DNA of 19,342 nt from Flavobacterium sp. UBA6203 (GCA_002421645.1 DIST01000001.1:1-19342); one strand, 5' to 3'; shown: positions 8,000-15,335, counted from the first letter of the stretch. Made by a program: numbers and translations. Notes: generated from the sequence alone by a model not told the origin.

Positions 8000-8410
8000 T
8001 TATTCTTTTTCTAACTTTTTGAAATACTCGTTTACAAAAGTTTTTTGACCTTCTCTGAAAATATTGAAACAATTAAAGTTAATAATAATTCCTTTTGGGA
8101 CTTTTAATAAATTCATGTAATTCAAAACTTGAGCATCATGAATTGGTTTTATTTCAGAAACTGATTTCAATTCAACTATTAAACAATTTTCTATGAATAA
8201 ATCACAACGAAATTCAATATCTAATTCTTTTCCTTTGTAAACTACAGGAACTTTAAATTCGGAAACAAAATTTATATTTCTATTGGTTAATTCCTCAATC
8301 ATGCATTGTTGGTAAACACTTTCCAATAATCCACTTCCCATGTTTTTATGCACTTCAATTGCAGCTCCAATGATATTAAATGTTAGTTCATCTAAATATT
8401 TTTGTGTCAT
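8000..8410 (-). CDS. GxxExxY family protein (PD-(D/E)XK fold)
   Basis: The 136-residue protein carries the family signature GLLESVY (27-33) inside the typical start (IIGAAIEVHKNMGSG). It also has a PD-(D/E)XK-like core: Asp70 (RCDLFIE), then Glu80 and Lys82 in IVELKS, and a downstream Gln94. This suggests a small metal-dependent nuclease or a nuclease-like DNA-binding protein, but no function has been established that I know of. Length is normal and the active-site residues are intact. The gene sits inside the B12 transporter operon and is flanked by repeats on both sides. I infer that it belongs with the repeats and has no role in B12 transport. Confidence 0.88.
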   Translation of the reverse strand: MTQKYLDELTFNIIGAAIEVHKNMGSGLLESVYQQCMIEELTNRNINFVSEFKVPVVYKGKELDIEFRCDLFIENCLIVELKSVSEIKPIHDAQVLNYMNLLKVPKGIIINFNCFNIFREGQKTFVNEYFKKLEKE

Positions 8411-8428
8411 ATAACTTTTGTTTTTTGG

Positions 8429-8440
8429 ATAGAAACTTAG
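8429..8440 (+). repeat. Degenerate copy of the 17-base repeat core
   Basis: ATAGAAACTTAG matches 11 of 12 bases of the core ATAGAAACATAG, in the same orientation as the left copies. It lies 19 bases upstream of the GxxExxY start codon and may be a worn repeat or a binding site near that gene's promoter. Confidence 0.4.
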
Positions 8441-8516
8441 TTTTAATATAATAATTTAATTTAACAATCTATGATTAAAAACATGTTTTCTATATTATTC
8501 TCAAAAGAAAATAAAC

Positions 8517-8533
8517 CTATGTTTCTATGTGGT
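8517..8533 (-). repeat. Inverted copy of the 17-base repeat core
   Basis: CTATGTTTCTATGTGGT is the exact reverse complement of the cores at 7846-7862 and 7938-7954. It closes the cassette on the btuC side. Confidence 0.8.
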
Positions 8534-8539
8534 TATAAC

Positions 8540-9565
8540 TTAAAATCGTTTCTTCTTAACTAACAACCAAATCACCACTGGAGCACCAATTACAGAGGTT
8601 ATTGCATTAATCGGCAAGGTAATATCATTTCCTGGAACTTGTGCAATCGTATCGCAACAAAGCATCACAATGGCGCCAAGTAAAAGCGTACTCCAAAACA
8701 ATACAAAATGATTACTCGTTTGAAATAACAATTTTGCCATATGCGGAACGGCTAAACCAATAAAAGCAATCGGACCTGCAAATGCGGTGATACTTCCAGC
8801 TAAAATACTGGTGGCGATAATGATTAAAAAACGTGTTTTCTTATAATTAATTCCTATGCTTTGAGCGTATTTTTCTCCTAATAATAAAGCGTTCAAAGGT
8901 TTGATAACCATAAAACTAATTCCAATTCCGATAATAACAAAAACGGATAAAAGCGAAATTTCATTCCAAGATAAATTCGAAATACTTCCCATTGACCAAA
9001 AGGTGAATTTCTGTAATTTTTCAGCTGTAGTAAAATAGGATAGAACCGAAACAATAGCACTTGTGAAACTTCCAAACATTAATCCGACAATCAGAATTGC
9101 CATGGTGTCTTTTAATTTTTTCGATACCAATAGAACGGCCATAAAAACCAATAAACTTCCTAAACTTGAAGCTAGTATTAATCCGTAATTCGATAAAAAG
9201 AAGGATGAGATGAAGGTGGGTAAAAATCCGGTTCCTAAAATGACAAATGCCACTCCCAAACTCGCACCCGAACTCAATCCTAAAACATAAGGTCCAGCCA
9301 ACGGATTTCTAAACAACGTTTGCATCAACAAGCCGCTCATCGAAAGTCCGATTCCTACTAAAATTGCGGTTATGGCTTTTGGAAAACGAAAATTCCATAG
9401 AATAATTTCCCAACTTTCCTTACTCATGTCTTGCGATAAAAGTCCGTTAACGACTTCTTTCAAAGGAATAGAAACTGAACCCAAACTAATATTCACCAAA
9501 AACAAAAACACCATTGCGACCAGCAAGAGGATGAAAAGAAGGTTTTGTTTTTTGTTTAATGGCAT
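8540..9565 (-). CDS. btuC: B12/siderophore-type ABC transporter permease (BtuC-like)
   Basis: The 341-residue protein is a FecCD-family permease, the inner-membrane channel of a type II importer working as a dimer with about ten helices each. Family blocks are clear: the first helix (LLFILLLVAMVFLFLVNI), FRNPLAGPYVLGLSSGASLG (about 86-105), GPIAFIGLAVPH (about 264-275) and the C-terminal PINAITSVIGAPVVIWLL. The stretch around GLAVPH is where the family contacts the ATPase. It starts 25 bases after the binding-protein gene on the same strand. B12 as substrate is inferred from the adjacent riboswitch and BtuB-like receptor, since iron-siderophore permeases look the same. Confidence 0.9.
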   Translation of the reverse strand: MPLNKKQNLLFILLLVAMVFLFLVNISLGSVSIPLKEVVNGLLSQDMSKESWEIILWNFRFPKAITAILVGIGLSMSGLLMQTLFRNPLAGPYVLGLSSGASLGVAFVILGTGFLPTFISSFFLSNYGLILASSLGSLLVFMAVLLVSKKLKDTMAILIVGLMFGSFTSAIVSVLSYFTTAEKLQKFTFWSMGSISNLSWNEISLLSVFVIIGIGISFMVIKPLNALLLGEKYAQSIGINYKKTRFLIIIATSILAGSITAFAGPIAFIGLAVPHMAKLLFQTSNHFVLFWSTLLLGAIVMLCCDTIAQVPGNDITLPINAITSVIGAPVVIWLLVKKKRF

Positions 9566-9590
9566 GAATTGAAATTTTGGCTAAATTACA

Positions 9591-10721
9591 TTATTTTAAC
9601 TTCTCGAAAAAGAACAATTCATAATCGGGTAACATTTCGGGATGTAAAATTTTTACGATGTCTTTTAAAACCAAATCAGGACGATTTTGTGCTAATTCGT
9701 AATAAATAACACCACCTGTTTTTCCTTTTTTAGTGCTAAAGGAATACACGTTTTTATTTTTTACAGCTTTAAAGTAAATGTAATTAGGGTTACTCTCTAA
9801 AATTTGTTTGATAGAACTAAATTGCCCTGGACCAATCCAAAAATCAGCATCTTTTGCCTTGTCTAAAACACTTTCGAAAGATAAAGCTAAGCTTCCAGTT
9901 CCTTTGGAATCTTTCCATAAATAATTTCCGTTGGCTTCTTTTAAGAAATAGGCTGCCCAACTATCGCCTTGTGGTAAAAACCATTGGTCTTCGTATATAG
10001 CGCCTGCAAAAATGATGGGTTGGGATTTGGCATTTTTCGCTAAAGCTAATACGGAATTGTATTCTTTCTCTATCGAATTGAAAATCTCGGTTGCTTTTTC
10101 GTCTAAATCATACAAAGCGCCAAAGAACTTAATCCATTCCGCTTTTCCCAAAGGTGTTTTTTCGGTCCAATCGCCATTGAATATGATTTTCTGACCATTT
10201 TTTTCTAAGTTTTTGTAGGTTTTCAAATCACCATCTACACTAAAACCAACAATTACATCAGGTTGAATGTCTAAAATGACTTCGGTATTCAATCCTTGAT
10301 TAGAGCCTAAATCGCGCACTTTTCCAGCATCGATTAAATCTCTTGTTTTTTCTGATGAAATATATTGTGTGGTTGGAAAACCAATTAAAGTATTTTCAAC
10401 TCCTAATGATTCTAATGCTGGAATATGTGTTGTTGAAGTAACAATTATTTTTTTAATAGGTACTTCAATCGCAGTAAATTGTTGCAAACTATCAGGAATT
10501 TGAACGCCTTTTTTGTGAAGCACATAGGTGTAATTATCTTTAGCTTCCGGATACGCATTAGAAACTTTTACCACCGATAATCCATCATATTTCTCAATAG
10601 AAAATCCTTCCGCATGTTGAATGCTATTTTCTACAGAAGTACTAAGATTTGCTGAGTTTTTCGATTCTTTACATTGGATAAATCCTAAAAATAAAAAGAC
10701 TAAGAAGAAATAATGGCGCAT
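9591..10721 (-). CDS. btuF: B12-type substrate-binding lipoprotein (BtuF-like)
   Basis: The 376-residue protein has a lipoprotein signal (hydrophobic stretch, FIQC, Cys17), so it is probably anchored in the periplasm. After a Ser/Asn-rich linker comes a two-lobed periplasmic-binding-protein fold. The first lobe has IIVTSTTHIPALESLGVENTL-type sequence and LDIQPDVIVGF. The second has PIIFAGAIYEDQW, DADFWIGPG and VYSF. It should capture the ligand delivered by the outer-membrane receptor and pass it to the permease. It heads the minus-strand operon. No riboswitch precedes it, unlike the divergent btuB gene. Haem- or siderophore-binding relatives share this fold, so B12 specificity rests on context. 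Confidence 0.87.
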   Translation of the reverse strand: MRHYFFLVFLFLGFIQCKESKNSANLSTSVENSIQHAEGFSIEKYDGLSVVKVSNAYPEAKDNYTYVLHKKGVQIPDSLQQFTAIEVPIKKIIVTSTTHIPALESLGVENTLIGFPTTQYISSEKTRDLIDAGKVRDLGSNQGLNTEVILDIQPDVIVGFSVDGDLKTYKNLEKNGQKIIFNGDWTEKTPLGKAEWIKFFGALYDLDEKATEIFNSIEKEYNSVLALAKNAKSQPIIFAGAIYEDQWFLPQGDSWAAYFLKEANGNYLWKDSKGTGSLALSFESVLDKAKDADFWIGPGQFSSIKQILESNPNYIYFKAVKNKNVYSFSTKKGKTGGVIYYELAQNRPDLVLKDIVKILHPEMLPDYELFFFEKLK

Positions 10722-10735
10722 GAAATTGTTTTTTG

Positions 10736-10743
10736 CAAAAGTA
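10736..10743 (-). promoter_or_regulatory. -7 box of the btuF-led operon
   Basis: TACTTTTG followed by C on the minus strand is a good Bacteroidetes -7 box, 15 bases before the btuF ATG. The leader would be only a few bases long, leaving no room for a riboswitch. A clear TTG at the expected -33 distance is absent. Confidence 0.5.
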
Positions 10744-10807
10744 GTACTTTACATTCAAAAACAGATTATATGTAACAAATGATGCCAAACGATTTATCAA
10801 AAACCAT

Positions 10808-10815
10808 TAAATTTG
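10808..10815 (+). promoter_or_regulatory. -7 box before the small membrane peptide
   Basis: TAAATTTG followed by C fits the consensus and lies 11 bases before the ATG at 10826, so the transcript would be almost leaderless. No convincing -33 element is seen. Confidence 0.4.
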
Positions 10816-10825
10816 CAATAAAAAC

Positions 10826-10933
10826 ATGAGAACAGATTCTAACGCTTTCCTTTATGCAGTAGCAACTATTATTTTAGCACATTTTGTAATTGGCTTTATT
10901 TGGTTGTGGCGTAAGATGAATAAGAAGAAGTAG
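10826..10933 (+). CDS. 35-residue single-span membrane peptide
   Basis: The short frame encodes a polar N-terminus (MRTDSN), one hydrophobic helix of about 20 residues (from AFLYAVATIILAHFV to about IWLW) and a basic tail (RKMNKKK). The positive-inside rule predicts the N-terminus outside and the C-terminus in the cytoplasm. It has a TAAATTTG -7 box just upstream and lies between the divergent btuF and btuB leaders. A random frame of this size would rarely show such a clean membrane-peptide layout. I do not recognise a family. It may be a small accessory subunit of the B12 locus, but that rests only on position. Confidence 0.6.
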   Translation: MRTDSNAFLYAVATIILAHFVIGFIWLWRKMNKKK

Positions 10934-10965
10934 ATTATTGTTTCATTGAAGAATGTTTTTTAAAA

Positions 10966-10996
10966 ATTGCATTCTATTAAAATTAATGTAAATTTG
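10966..10996 (+). promoter_or_regulatory. Promoter of the riboswitch-btuB transcript
   Basis: ATTG (10966-10969), a 19-base spacer and TAAATTTG (10989-10996) match the Bacteroidetes consensus. Transcription would begin near 11003, just at the 5' edge of the cobalamin aptamer, which supports the call. Confidence 0.7.
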
Positions 10997-10999
10997 CAC

Positions 11000-11213
11000 C
11001 CGAATTTTGGTTGTTGTTTCTGAATTTTTCAAAACAACATTAAAAGGGAATTAGGTGAAAAACCTAAGCTGTACCCGCAACTGTAAGCTATCAAGCTTGT
11101 TATTTTCTACATTACCATTGTTCGCCTTGGCGAATGAGAAGGTTGATAACAAGACGCAAGCCAGGAGACCTGCCACATTCATTGAGTAACAAACTTTCGG
11201 GAAAAAAAGTTTG
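11000..11213 (+). ncRNA. Cobalamin riboswitch
   Basis: All conserved blocks are present: AAAAGGGAA (11042-11050), GGTGAAAAACC, the GCTGTACCCGCAACTGTAA block (11068-11086), and the B12 box AAGCCAGGAGACCTGCC ending at 11174. Helices can be drawn by hand: GTTGTTT/AAACAAC, CTTGTTAT (11096-11103) with ATAACAAG (11146-11153), a TTCGCC/GGCGAA hairpin, and a closing GAAT/ATTC. Past the aptamer, hairpin 11190-11213 (CAAACTTT/AAAGTTTG) shows CGGG (11198-11201) in its loop. This can kiss CCCG (11074-11077) in loop 5, as in known L5-L13 contacts. Binding of B12 should lower btuB expression. The ATG is 58 bases past the hairpin and no U-tract follows, so the mode of control is not clear. Confidence 0.95.
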
Positions 11214-11271
11214 AGTATGGGTAAATTCTGTGCTTTTCTCCCCAATTTATTAAATTTTTATTAACCCTAAA

Positions 11272-13209
11272 ATGAACAAAAAGTTTATTGGCTTAAGTGT
11301 ATTTACACTAGCTACTGCTTTTGCGTATGCTCAAGATTCAGATACGCTAAAAGTGAACAACTTACAAGAAGTTGTTATTTCGGACACAAAATTTGCGCAA
11401 AGCAAAGAAAAATCAGGTAAAATTATTGAAGTCATTACCGCTCAAGACTTAGAAGCTAAAAAAGGTCAAAATTTAGCTAACGTGTTGAGTCAGGTTGCTG
11501 GAGTTGAAATCAACGGAAATCAATCGTTTAACGGAAAAAATTTAGGCTATTACATTCGTGGTGGTCGTAATCGTCAAGTTGCCATTTATATTGATGGTGT
11601 TCCAGTTTCTGATGCTTCAGGAATTAATATCGAATATGATTTACGTTTAATTCCAGTAGAACAAATTGAGAAAATTGAAGTAATGAAAGGCGCTTCGAGT
11701 ACGTTATACGGAACTGGAGCTGCAACCGGAGTTATCAATATTACTCTGAAAAAATCAGCTAAAAAGGAAATTTCTGGTAATGCGTACATCAATATGGGAA
11801 CGCAAAATACTTCAAATACTTCAAAAACGAGTGCACAAGATTTCAATCAAGGATTATCTGTAAATGGAACAATCAATAAAGTTTCGTACATGACGACTTT
11901 AAACAGTACCGAAACCAAAGGAATGTCAGAAGCCGCAGGAGAAAATTTTGAAGAAGATACGTTTTCAAGAGTGAATGTGTTGCAGAAAATTGGGTTCAAA
12001 GCAAATGATAAATTAAGTTTTGAATTTTTCGGAAATTATGACCGAATCAAAAACACATTCGACAATTCGTTTGATGGAATTATCGCTAATGCTGATGATT
12101 TGAACAATAACAGTTTTTCGGAACAATTCAGAATCGGATTCTTACCAAAATACAAATACAACAAAGGAGAATTTGCAATTAACGCAGGAGCTTCAACAAT
12201 TGATAGAGTTTTAAATATTTCAAATTCTTGGTCGGGAACCATTGATAATTACAATTATTCAGGAAGAAGTGTTTCGATTGATGCTTTCAATAAATACAAC
12301 TTCAGTAAGCAAGTATATTTAGTCTTAGGTGCGCAATATCAGTATTTCGATATGACACAAAAAGACGCTTACACTGATGTGGCAAGAGAAGGAGCGAAGT
12401 TTAATTTATTAGATCCGTATGCTACCTTGGTTTTTAATTCTGATTTTGGTTTGAACATCAACGCAGGAGCTCGTTTCAACACCCATAGCGAATACGGAAA
12501 TCAAGTAGTGTATAATTTCAATCCGAGTTATTCATTTGAAAATTTACCTTTGAAAGTGTTAGCTTCGTATAGTACGGCTTTCATCACGCCAAGTTTATAT
12601 CAATTATACGGACCTTACGGGAATTTAGACTTAACACCAGAAGAAAATGCTACGGCAGAATTTGGTTTTGAAACGCAATTGTTGAATAAAAAATTAACGA
12701 TAAATGCGGTTGGTTTTTATAGAGAAGAAGAAAATACGTTTGGATTTTTTACAGATCCAATAACGTTTGCTTCAAATTATATCAACATCGACGGAACTTA
12801 CAATGCAAAAGGAGTAGAAACAAGCGTTCGTTATACCTTATCAGAACGTTTCAATATTGGTGGAAATTATACTTTCACAGAAGTAGAACAACAATTAAAC
12901 CGTTTGATTCCAAAACACAAAGGAAATGTCGATTTGAATTACAAATTCAAAAGAGGAACTTTCGGAATCAATTATCAATATGTAGATAAAAGAAGCGATG
13001 CCTATTACGATTCGAATATTTGGGCAACGCAAGCTGTTAATTTAGCCGCTTATCAGTTGGTTAATTCGAATATTTCATATGAATTATTACCAAAGCGTTT
13101 ACATATTTTTGGAACTGTAACTAATATACTTAATGAAGATTTCCAAGAATTAATTGGATACAATACAAGAGGAAGAAATTATAAATTAGGTTTGAATTTC
13201 ATGTTTTAA
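11272..13209 (+). CDS. btuB: TonB-dependent vitamin B12 receptor (BtuB-like)
   Basis: The 645-residue protein has a signal peptide ending AYAQ and a short TonB-box-like region (TLKVNNLQEVVI). The plug domain covers about 40-165 and includes YYIRGGRNRQVAIYIDGVPV and VMKGASSTLYGTGAATGVINI. A 22-strand barrel ends in the C-terminal Phe of outer-membrane proteins (LGLNFMF). It lacks the carboxypeptidase-like domain found in the window's other receptor, and its length is close to that of BtuB. The cobalamin riboswitch directly in its leader gives strong support for B12 or another corrinoid as ligand. It should hand the ligand to the BtuF-like protein encoded by the divergent operon. A strong terminator follows. 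Confidence 0.93.
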   Translation: MNKKFIGLSVFTLATAFAYAQDSDTLKVNNLQEVVISDTKFAQSKEKSGKIIEVITAQDLEAKKGQNLANVLSQVAGVEINGNQSFNGKNLGYYIRGGRNRQVAIYIDGVPVSDASGINIEYDLRLIPVEQIEKIEVMKGASSTLYGTGAATGVINITLKKSAKKEISGNAYINMGTQNTSNTSKTSAQDFNQGLSVNGTINKVSYMTTLNSTETKGMSEAAGENFEEDTFSRVNVLQKIGFKANDKLSFEFFGNYDRIKNTFDNSFDGIIANADDLNNNSFSEQFRIGFLPKYKYNKGEFAINAGASTIDRVLNISNSWSGTIDNYNYSGRSVSIDAFNKYNFSKQVYLVLGAQYQYFDMTQKDAYTDVAREGAKFNLLDPYATLVFNSDFGLNINAGARFNTHSEYGNQVVYNFNPSYSFENLPLKVLASYSTAFITPSLYQLYGPYGNLDLTPEENATAEFGFETQLLNKKLTINAVGFYREEENTFGFFTDPITFASNYINIDGTYNAKGVETSVRYTLSERFNIGGNYTFTEVEQQLNRLIPKHKGNVDLNYKFKRGTFGINYQYVDKRSDAYYDSNIWATQAVNLAAYQLVNSNISYELLPKRLHIFGTVTNILNEDFQELIGYNTRGRNYKLGLNFMF

Positions 13210-13231
13210 CTAAAGTTAAATATTTGATTTT

Positions 13232-13269
13232 AAAAGGTTTTGATATTTTTTTATCAGAACCTTTTTTTT
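13232..13269 (+). terminator. Rho-independent terminator of btuB
   Basis: Stem AAAAGGTTTTGAT (13232-13244) pairs with ATCAGAACCTTTT (13253-13265) with one G:U pair, and the second arm runs into eight T (13262-13269). It lies 22 bases past the btuB stop codon. Confidence 0.85.
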
Positions 13270-13272
13270 ATT

Positions 13273-13298
13273 TGTAACAAAATTAAATTACATTCGTC
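13273..13298 (+). promoter_or_regulatory. Candidate ECF-type promoter of the sigma operon
   Basis: TGTAAC (13273-13278), a 16-base spacer and CGTC (13295-13298) have the form of an ECF sigma promoter (AAC-type -35, CGTC-type -10). This suggests that the sigma factor encoded 25 bases downstream transcribes its own operon. A TAnnTTTG-type match (TACATTCG) overlaps it but has poor spacing to any TTG. Confidence 0.55.
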
Positions 13299-13322
13299 TT
13301 CATTATAAACCAACTAATTACT

Positions 13323-13838
13323 ATGAACCAAAACGAGTTTGTACAAATAATCACTCCTTTTAAGGATAAGTTATTTCGTTTAGCGAAGCGAATGCTCGTT
13401 AGTACAGAAGAAGCAGAAGATGCTACTCAGGAAGTTTTAGTAAGGTTGTGGAATAAAAACAGTTCTTTGGAACAATATAATAGTGTTGAAGCTTTAGCGA
13501 TGACGATGACTAAGAATTATTGTTTGGATCAACTCAAAAGCAAAAGAGCTACCAATTTGCAAATTGTGCATAACAATTATCAAGACAAGCAAGCTAGTGT
13601 AGAAACACAAATAGAGCATCAAAATACGTTGCAATGGGCCGAAAAGTTAATGAACGATTTACCCGAACAACAACGATTAATATTACAACTTAGAGAAATT
13701 GAAGAATATGAATTTTCGGAAATCGCTCAAGTATTAGAAATGAATGAAACAGCGGTTCGAGTAGCACTTTCAAGAGCACGAAAAACCCTAAGAGAACAAA
13801 TAGAAAAAACACATAATTATGGAACTCAAGTTAGTTGA
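13323..13838 (+). CDS. ECF-type RNA polymerase sigma factor
   Basis: The 171-residue protein has sigma region 2 at about 10-75 (FRLAKRMLVSTEEAEDATQEVLVRLWNK is the core-binding and -10 recognition part). Region 4 lies at about 108-160 (LPEQQRLILQLREIEEYEFSEIAQVLEMNETAVRVALSRARKTLRE, with the helix-turn-helix). Regions 1 and 3 are absent, as in ECF factors. Its 3' end overlaps the next gene by 20 bases; that gene encodes a membrane protein that is probably its anti-sigma factor. The stress or signal is unknown. The operon also encodes two exported DUF4252 proteins, which suggests an envelope-related regulon. Confidence 0.93.
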   Translation: MNQNEFVQIITPFKDKLFRLAKRMLVSTEEAEDATQEVLVRLWNKNSSLEQYNSVEALAMTMTKNYCLDQLKSKRATNLQIVHNNYQDKQASVETQIEHQNTLQWAEKLMNDLPEQQRLILQLREIEEYEFSEIAQVLEMNETAVRVALSRARKTLREQIEKTHNYGTQVS

Positions 13839-14262
13839 ACAATTATTGGAAAAATACTTTCAAGGAGCAACTACAATAGCAGAAGAAAAACAATTAAAGG
13901 CCTATTTTTCTTCCAACGATGTGGCGCCGCATTTGGTAAAATATCAAACGCTATTTGGTTACTTTGAAACACAAAAAGGAACGCAATTCAAGCAAAAACT
14001 TCCATTACAACCTAGAAAACAAAGTACTGTAAAATGGATAGGTATTGCAGCAAGTTTTGTTGTACTTTTTGGATTGGCCACCTTCTATTTTTATCCATCA
14101 GAACCTAAACATGAAGATTTAGGAACGTATGATAATCCAGAAGAAGCCTTTGTAGCTACACAAAAAGCTTTGTTAATGGTTTCAGAACAAGTAAACGTTG
14201 GCATGGAAAGTGTAGCTTATTTAAATGAATACGAAAAAACAAAAAAAACAATTTTTAAATAA
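13819..14262 (+). CDS. Anti-sigma-like membrane protein
   Basis: The 147-residue protein has an N-terminal cytoplasmic helical part (VEQLLEKYFQGATTIAEEKQLKAYF), a basic stretch and one membrane segment at about 73-92 (KWIGIAASFVVLFGLATFYF). A short periplasmic tail of about 55 residues follows. This topology and the overlap with the sigma gene (start inside it, different frame) fit an anti-sigma factor that holds the sigma factor at the inner membrane. It has no Cys/His zinc motif of the ZAS type, so it would bind by its helices alone. No proven family name can be assigned from sight. Confidence 0.75.
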   Translation: MELKLVEQLLEKYFQGATTIAEEKQLKAYFSSNDVAPHLVKYQTLFGYFETQKGTQFKQKLPLQPRKQSTVKWIGIAASFVVLFGLATFYFYPSEPKHEDLGTYDNPEEAFVATQKALLMVSEQVNVGMESVAYLNEYEKTKKTIFK

Positions 14263-14270
14263 TAAGAAAA

Positions 14271-14798
14271 ATGAAAAATTTAGTAGTAGTTATAGCGTTT
14301 TTAATGGCATCAACAGTATCTTTTGCACAAGGCGCTTTTGATAAATTTGAAGATAAAGAAGGAGTAGCATCGGTTATTGTAAATAAGAAGATGTTTGAAA
14401 TGATGAGTAAGGTAAAAGTAGATGCAAAAGATAAAGAAATGCAACAATACATGAACTTGCTTAAAAAATTAGACAATTTAAAAGTGTTTACCACAAGCAA
14501 TACAAAAATTAGTGCCGATATGAAAGCGACTGTAAATAGTTACTTAAAATCGAATCCATTAGAAGAATTAATGCGTGTGAATGGCGATGGTAAAAATGTA
14601 AAAATTTATGTGAAATCTGGAGCAACATCAGACATTGTAAAAGAACTTTTAATGTTTGTTGAAGGTTCTAATATTAAAGATGCAGGAACAGTGGTTTTAT
14701 CATTAACTGGAAACTTTAGCTTAGATGAAATTTCTATGTTAACCGAAAAAATGAATTTACCAGGTGGTGATGATTTGAAAAAAGCTTCAAAAAAATAA
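14271..14798 (+). CDS. DUF4252 protein, secreted form
   Basis: The 175-residue protein starts with a cleavable signal peptide ending FAQ (about residues 1-20). The mature part has the DUF4252 pattern: FDKFEDKEGVASVIVNKKMFEMMSK at the N-terminus, the central LKKLDNLKVFTTSN block, and MRVNGDGKNVKIYVKSG further on. It lacks the lipobox of the next gene's product and should be soluble in the periplasm. DUF4252 proteins are usually found behind ECF sigma genes in Bacteroidetes; their role is unknown. The gene starts 8 bases after the anti-sigma gene and is 3 bases from the next, so all four are one transcript. Confidence 0.87.
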   Translation: MKNLVVVIAFLMASTVSFAQGAFDKFEDKEGVASVIVNKKMFEMMSKVKVDAKDKEMQQYMNLLKKLDNLKVFTTSNTKISADMKATVNSYLKSNPLEELMRVNGDGKNVKIYVKSGATSDIVKELLMFVEGSNIKDAGTVVLSLTGNFSLDEISMLTEKMNLPGGDDLKKASKK

Positions 14799-14801
14799 AT
14801 C

Positions 14802-15335
14802 ATGAAAAAGTTTTTATTACTTGTTTCAAGTGTGATTTTACTTTGGAGTTGTGAAGATAAACCCACACTTCAAAAGTATTTTGTAAAGAATACGGAATCA
14901 CCTAAGTTTATTGCATTAGATTTAGCTTCTAATATCATTAAAACCGATAAAGTTTCCCTATCTGAAACTGAGAAAGCAGCTTTGGAATCGTTTGAAAAAA
15001 TGAATATTCTGGCTTTTAGAGCTGATTCAACTGATATTACTGGATATGATAAAGAAATCAAAGAAGTTAAAGCTATTTTGAAAGACGAAAGCTATCAGCA
15101 ATTAATGAAAGTAGGTTCAGGAAACGATGGCGCAGCTATTTATTTCGTTGGTAATGATGACGAACACATTGAAGAGTTTGTAGTTTTAGCTGGAAAGAAA
15201 GAAAATGGTTTCGCAGTAGTTCGTGTTTTAGGAAACGATATGAATCCAACGCATATAATGAATATGTTGAGTTTACTCCAAAAATCACAAGTGGATATGG
15301 AGCAATTGAAACCCTTACAACAACTTATGAAATAA
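14802..15335 (+). CDS. DUF4252 lipoprotein
   Basis: The 177-residue protein is a second DUF4252 member with a lipoprotein signal (LLLVSSVILLWSC, Cys17). Matching blocks include FEKMNILAFRADSTD, MKVGSGNDGAAIYFVGNDD and EEFVVLAGKKENGFAVVRVLGND, which align with the first DUF4252 protein. The pair looks like an old tandem duplication, with one copy soluble and one lipid-anchored. It closes the sigma operon and is followed directly by a strong hairpin. Function is unknown; a sensor or effector in the sigma pathway is plausible. Confidence 0.86.
   Translation: MKKFLLLVSSVILLWSCEDKPTLQKYFVKNTESPKFIALDLASNIIKTDKVSLSETEKAALESFEKMNILAFRADSTDITGYDKEIKEVKAILKDESYQQLMKVGSGNDGAAIYFVGNDDEHIEEFVVLAGKKENGFAVVRVLGNDMNPTHIMNMLSLLQKSQVDMEQLKPLQQLMK

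Larger units (their letters stand above)
7835..8535. mobile_element. Putative repeat-flanked GxxExxY cassette
   Basis: About 700 bases between the btuD- and btuC-like genes hold one GxxExxY gene bounded by repeats. The 17-base motif ACCACATAGAAACATAG occurs twice in direct orientation on the left (7846-7862 and 7938-7954) and once inverted on the right (8517-8533, exact). The right copy ends a few bases before the btuC stop codon. In related importer operons the permease and ATPase genes usually adjoin, so the unit looks inserted. No transposase is present and I cannot define target-site duplications, so mobility is inferred. Confidence 0.45.

Noticed and set aside
11051..11245. Minus-strand frame of 64 codons
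   Set aside because: It lies wholly within the cobalamin riboswitch and btuB leader; the conserved RNA explains the sequence.
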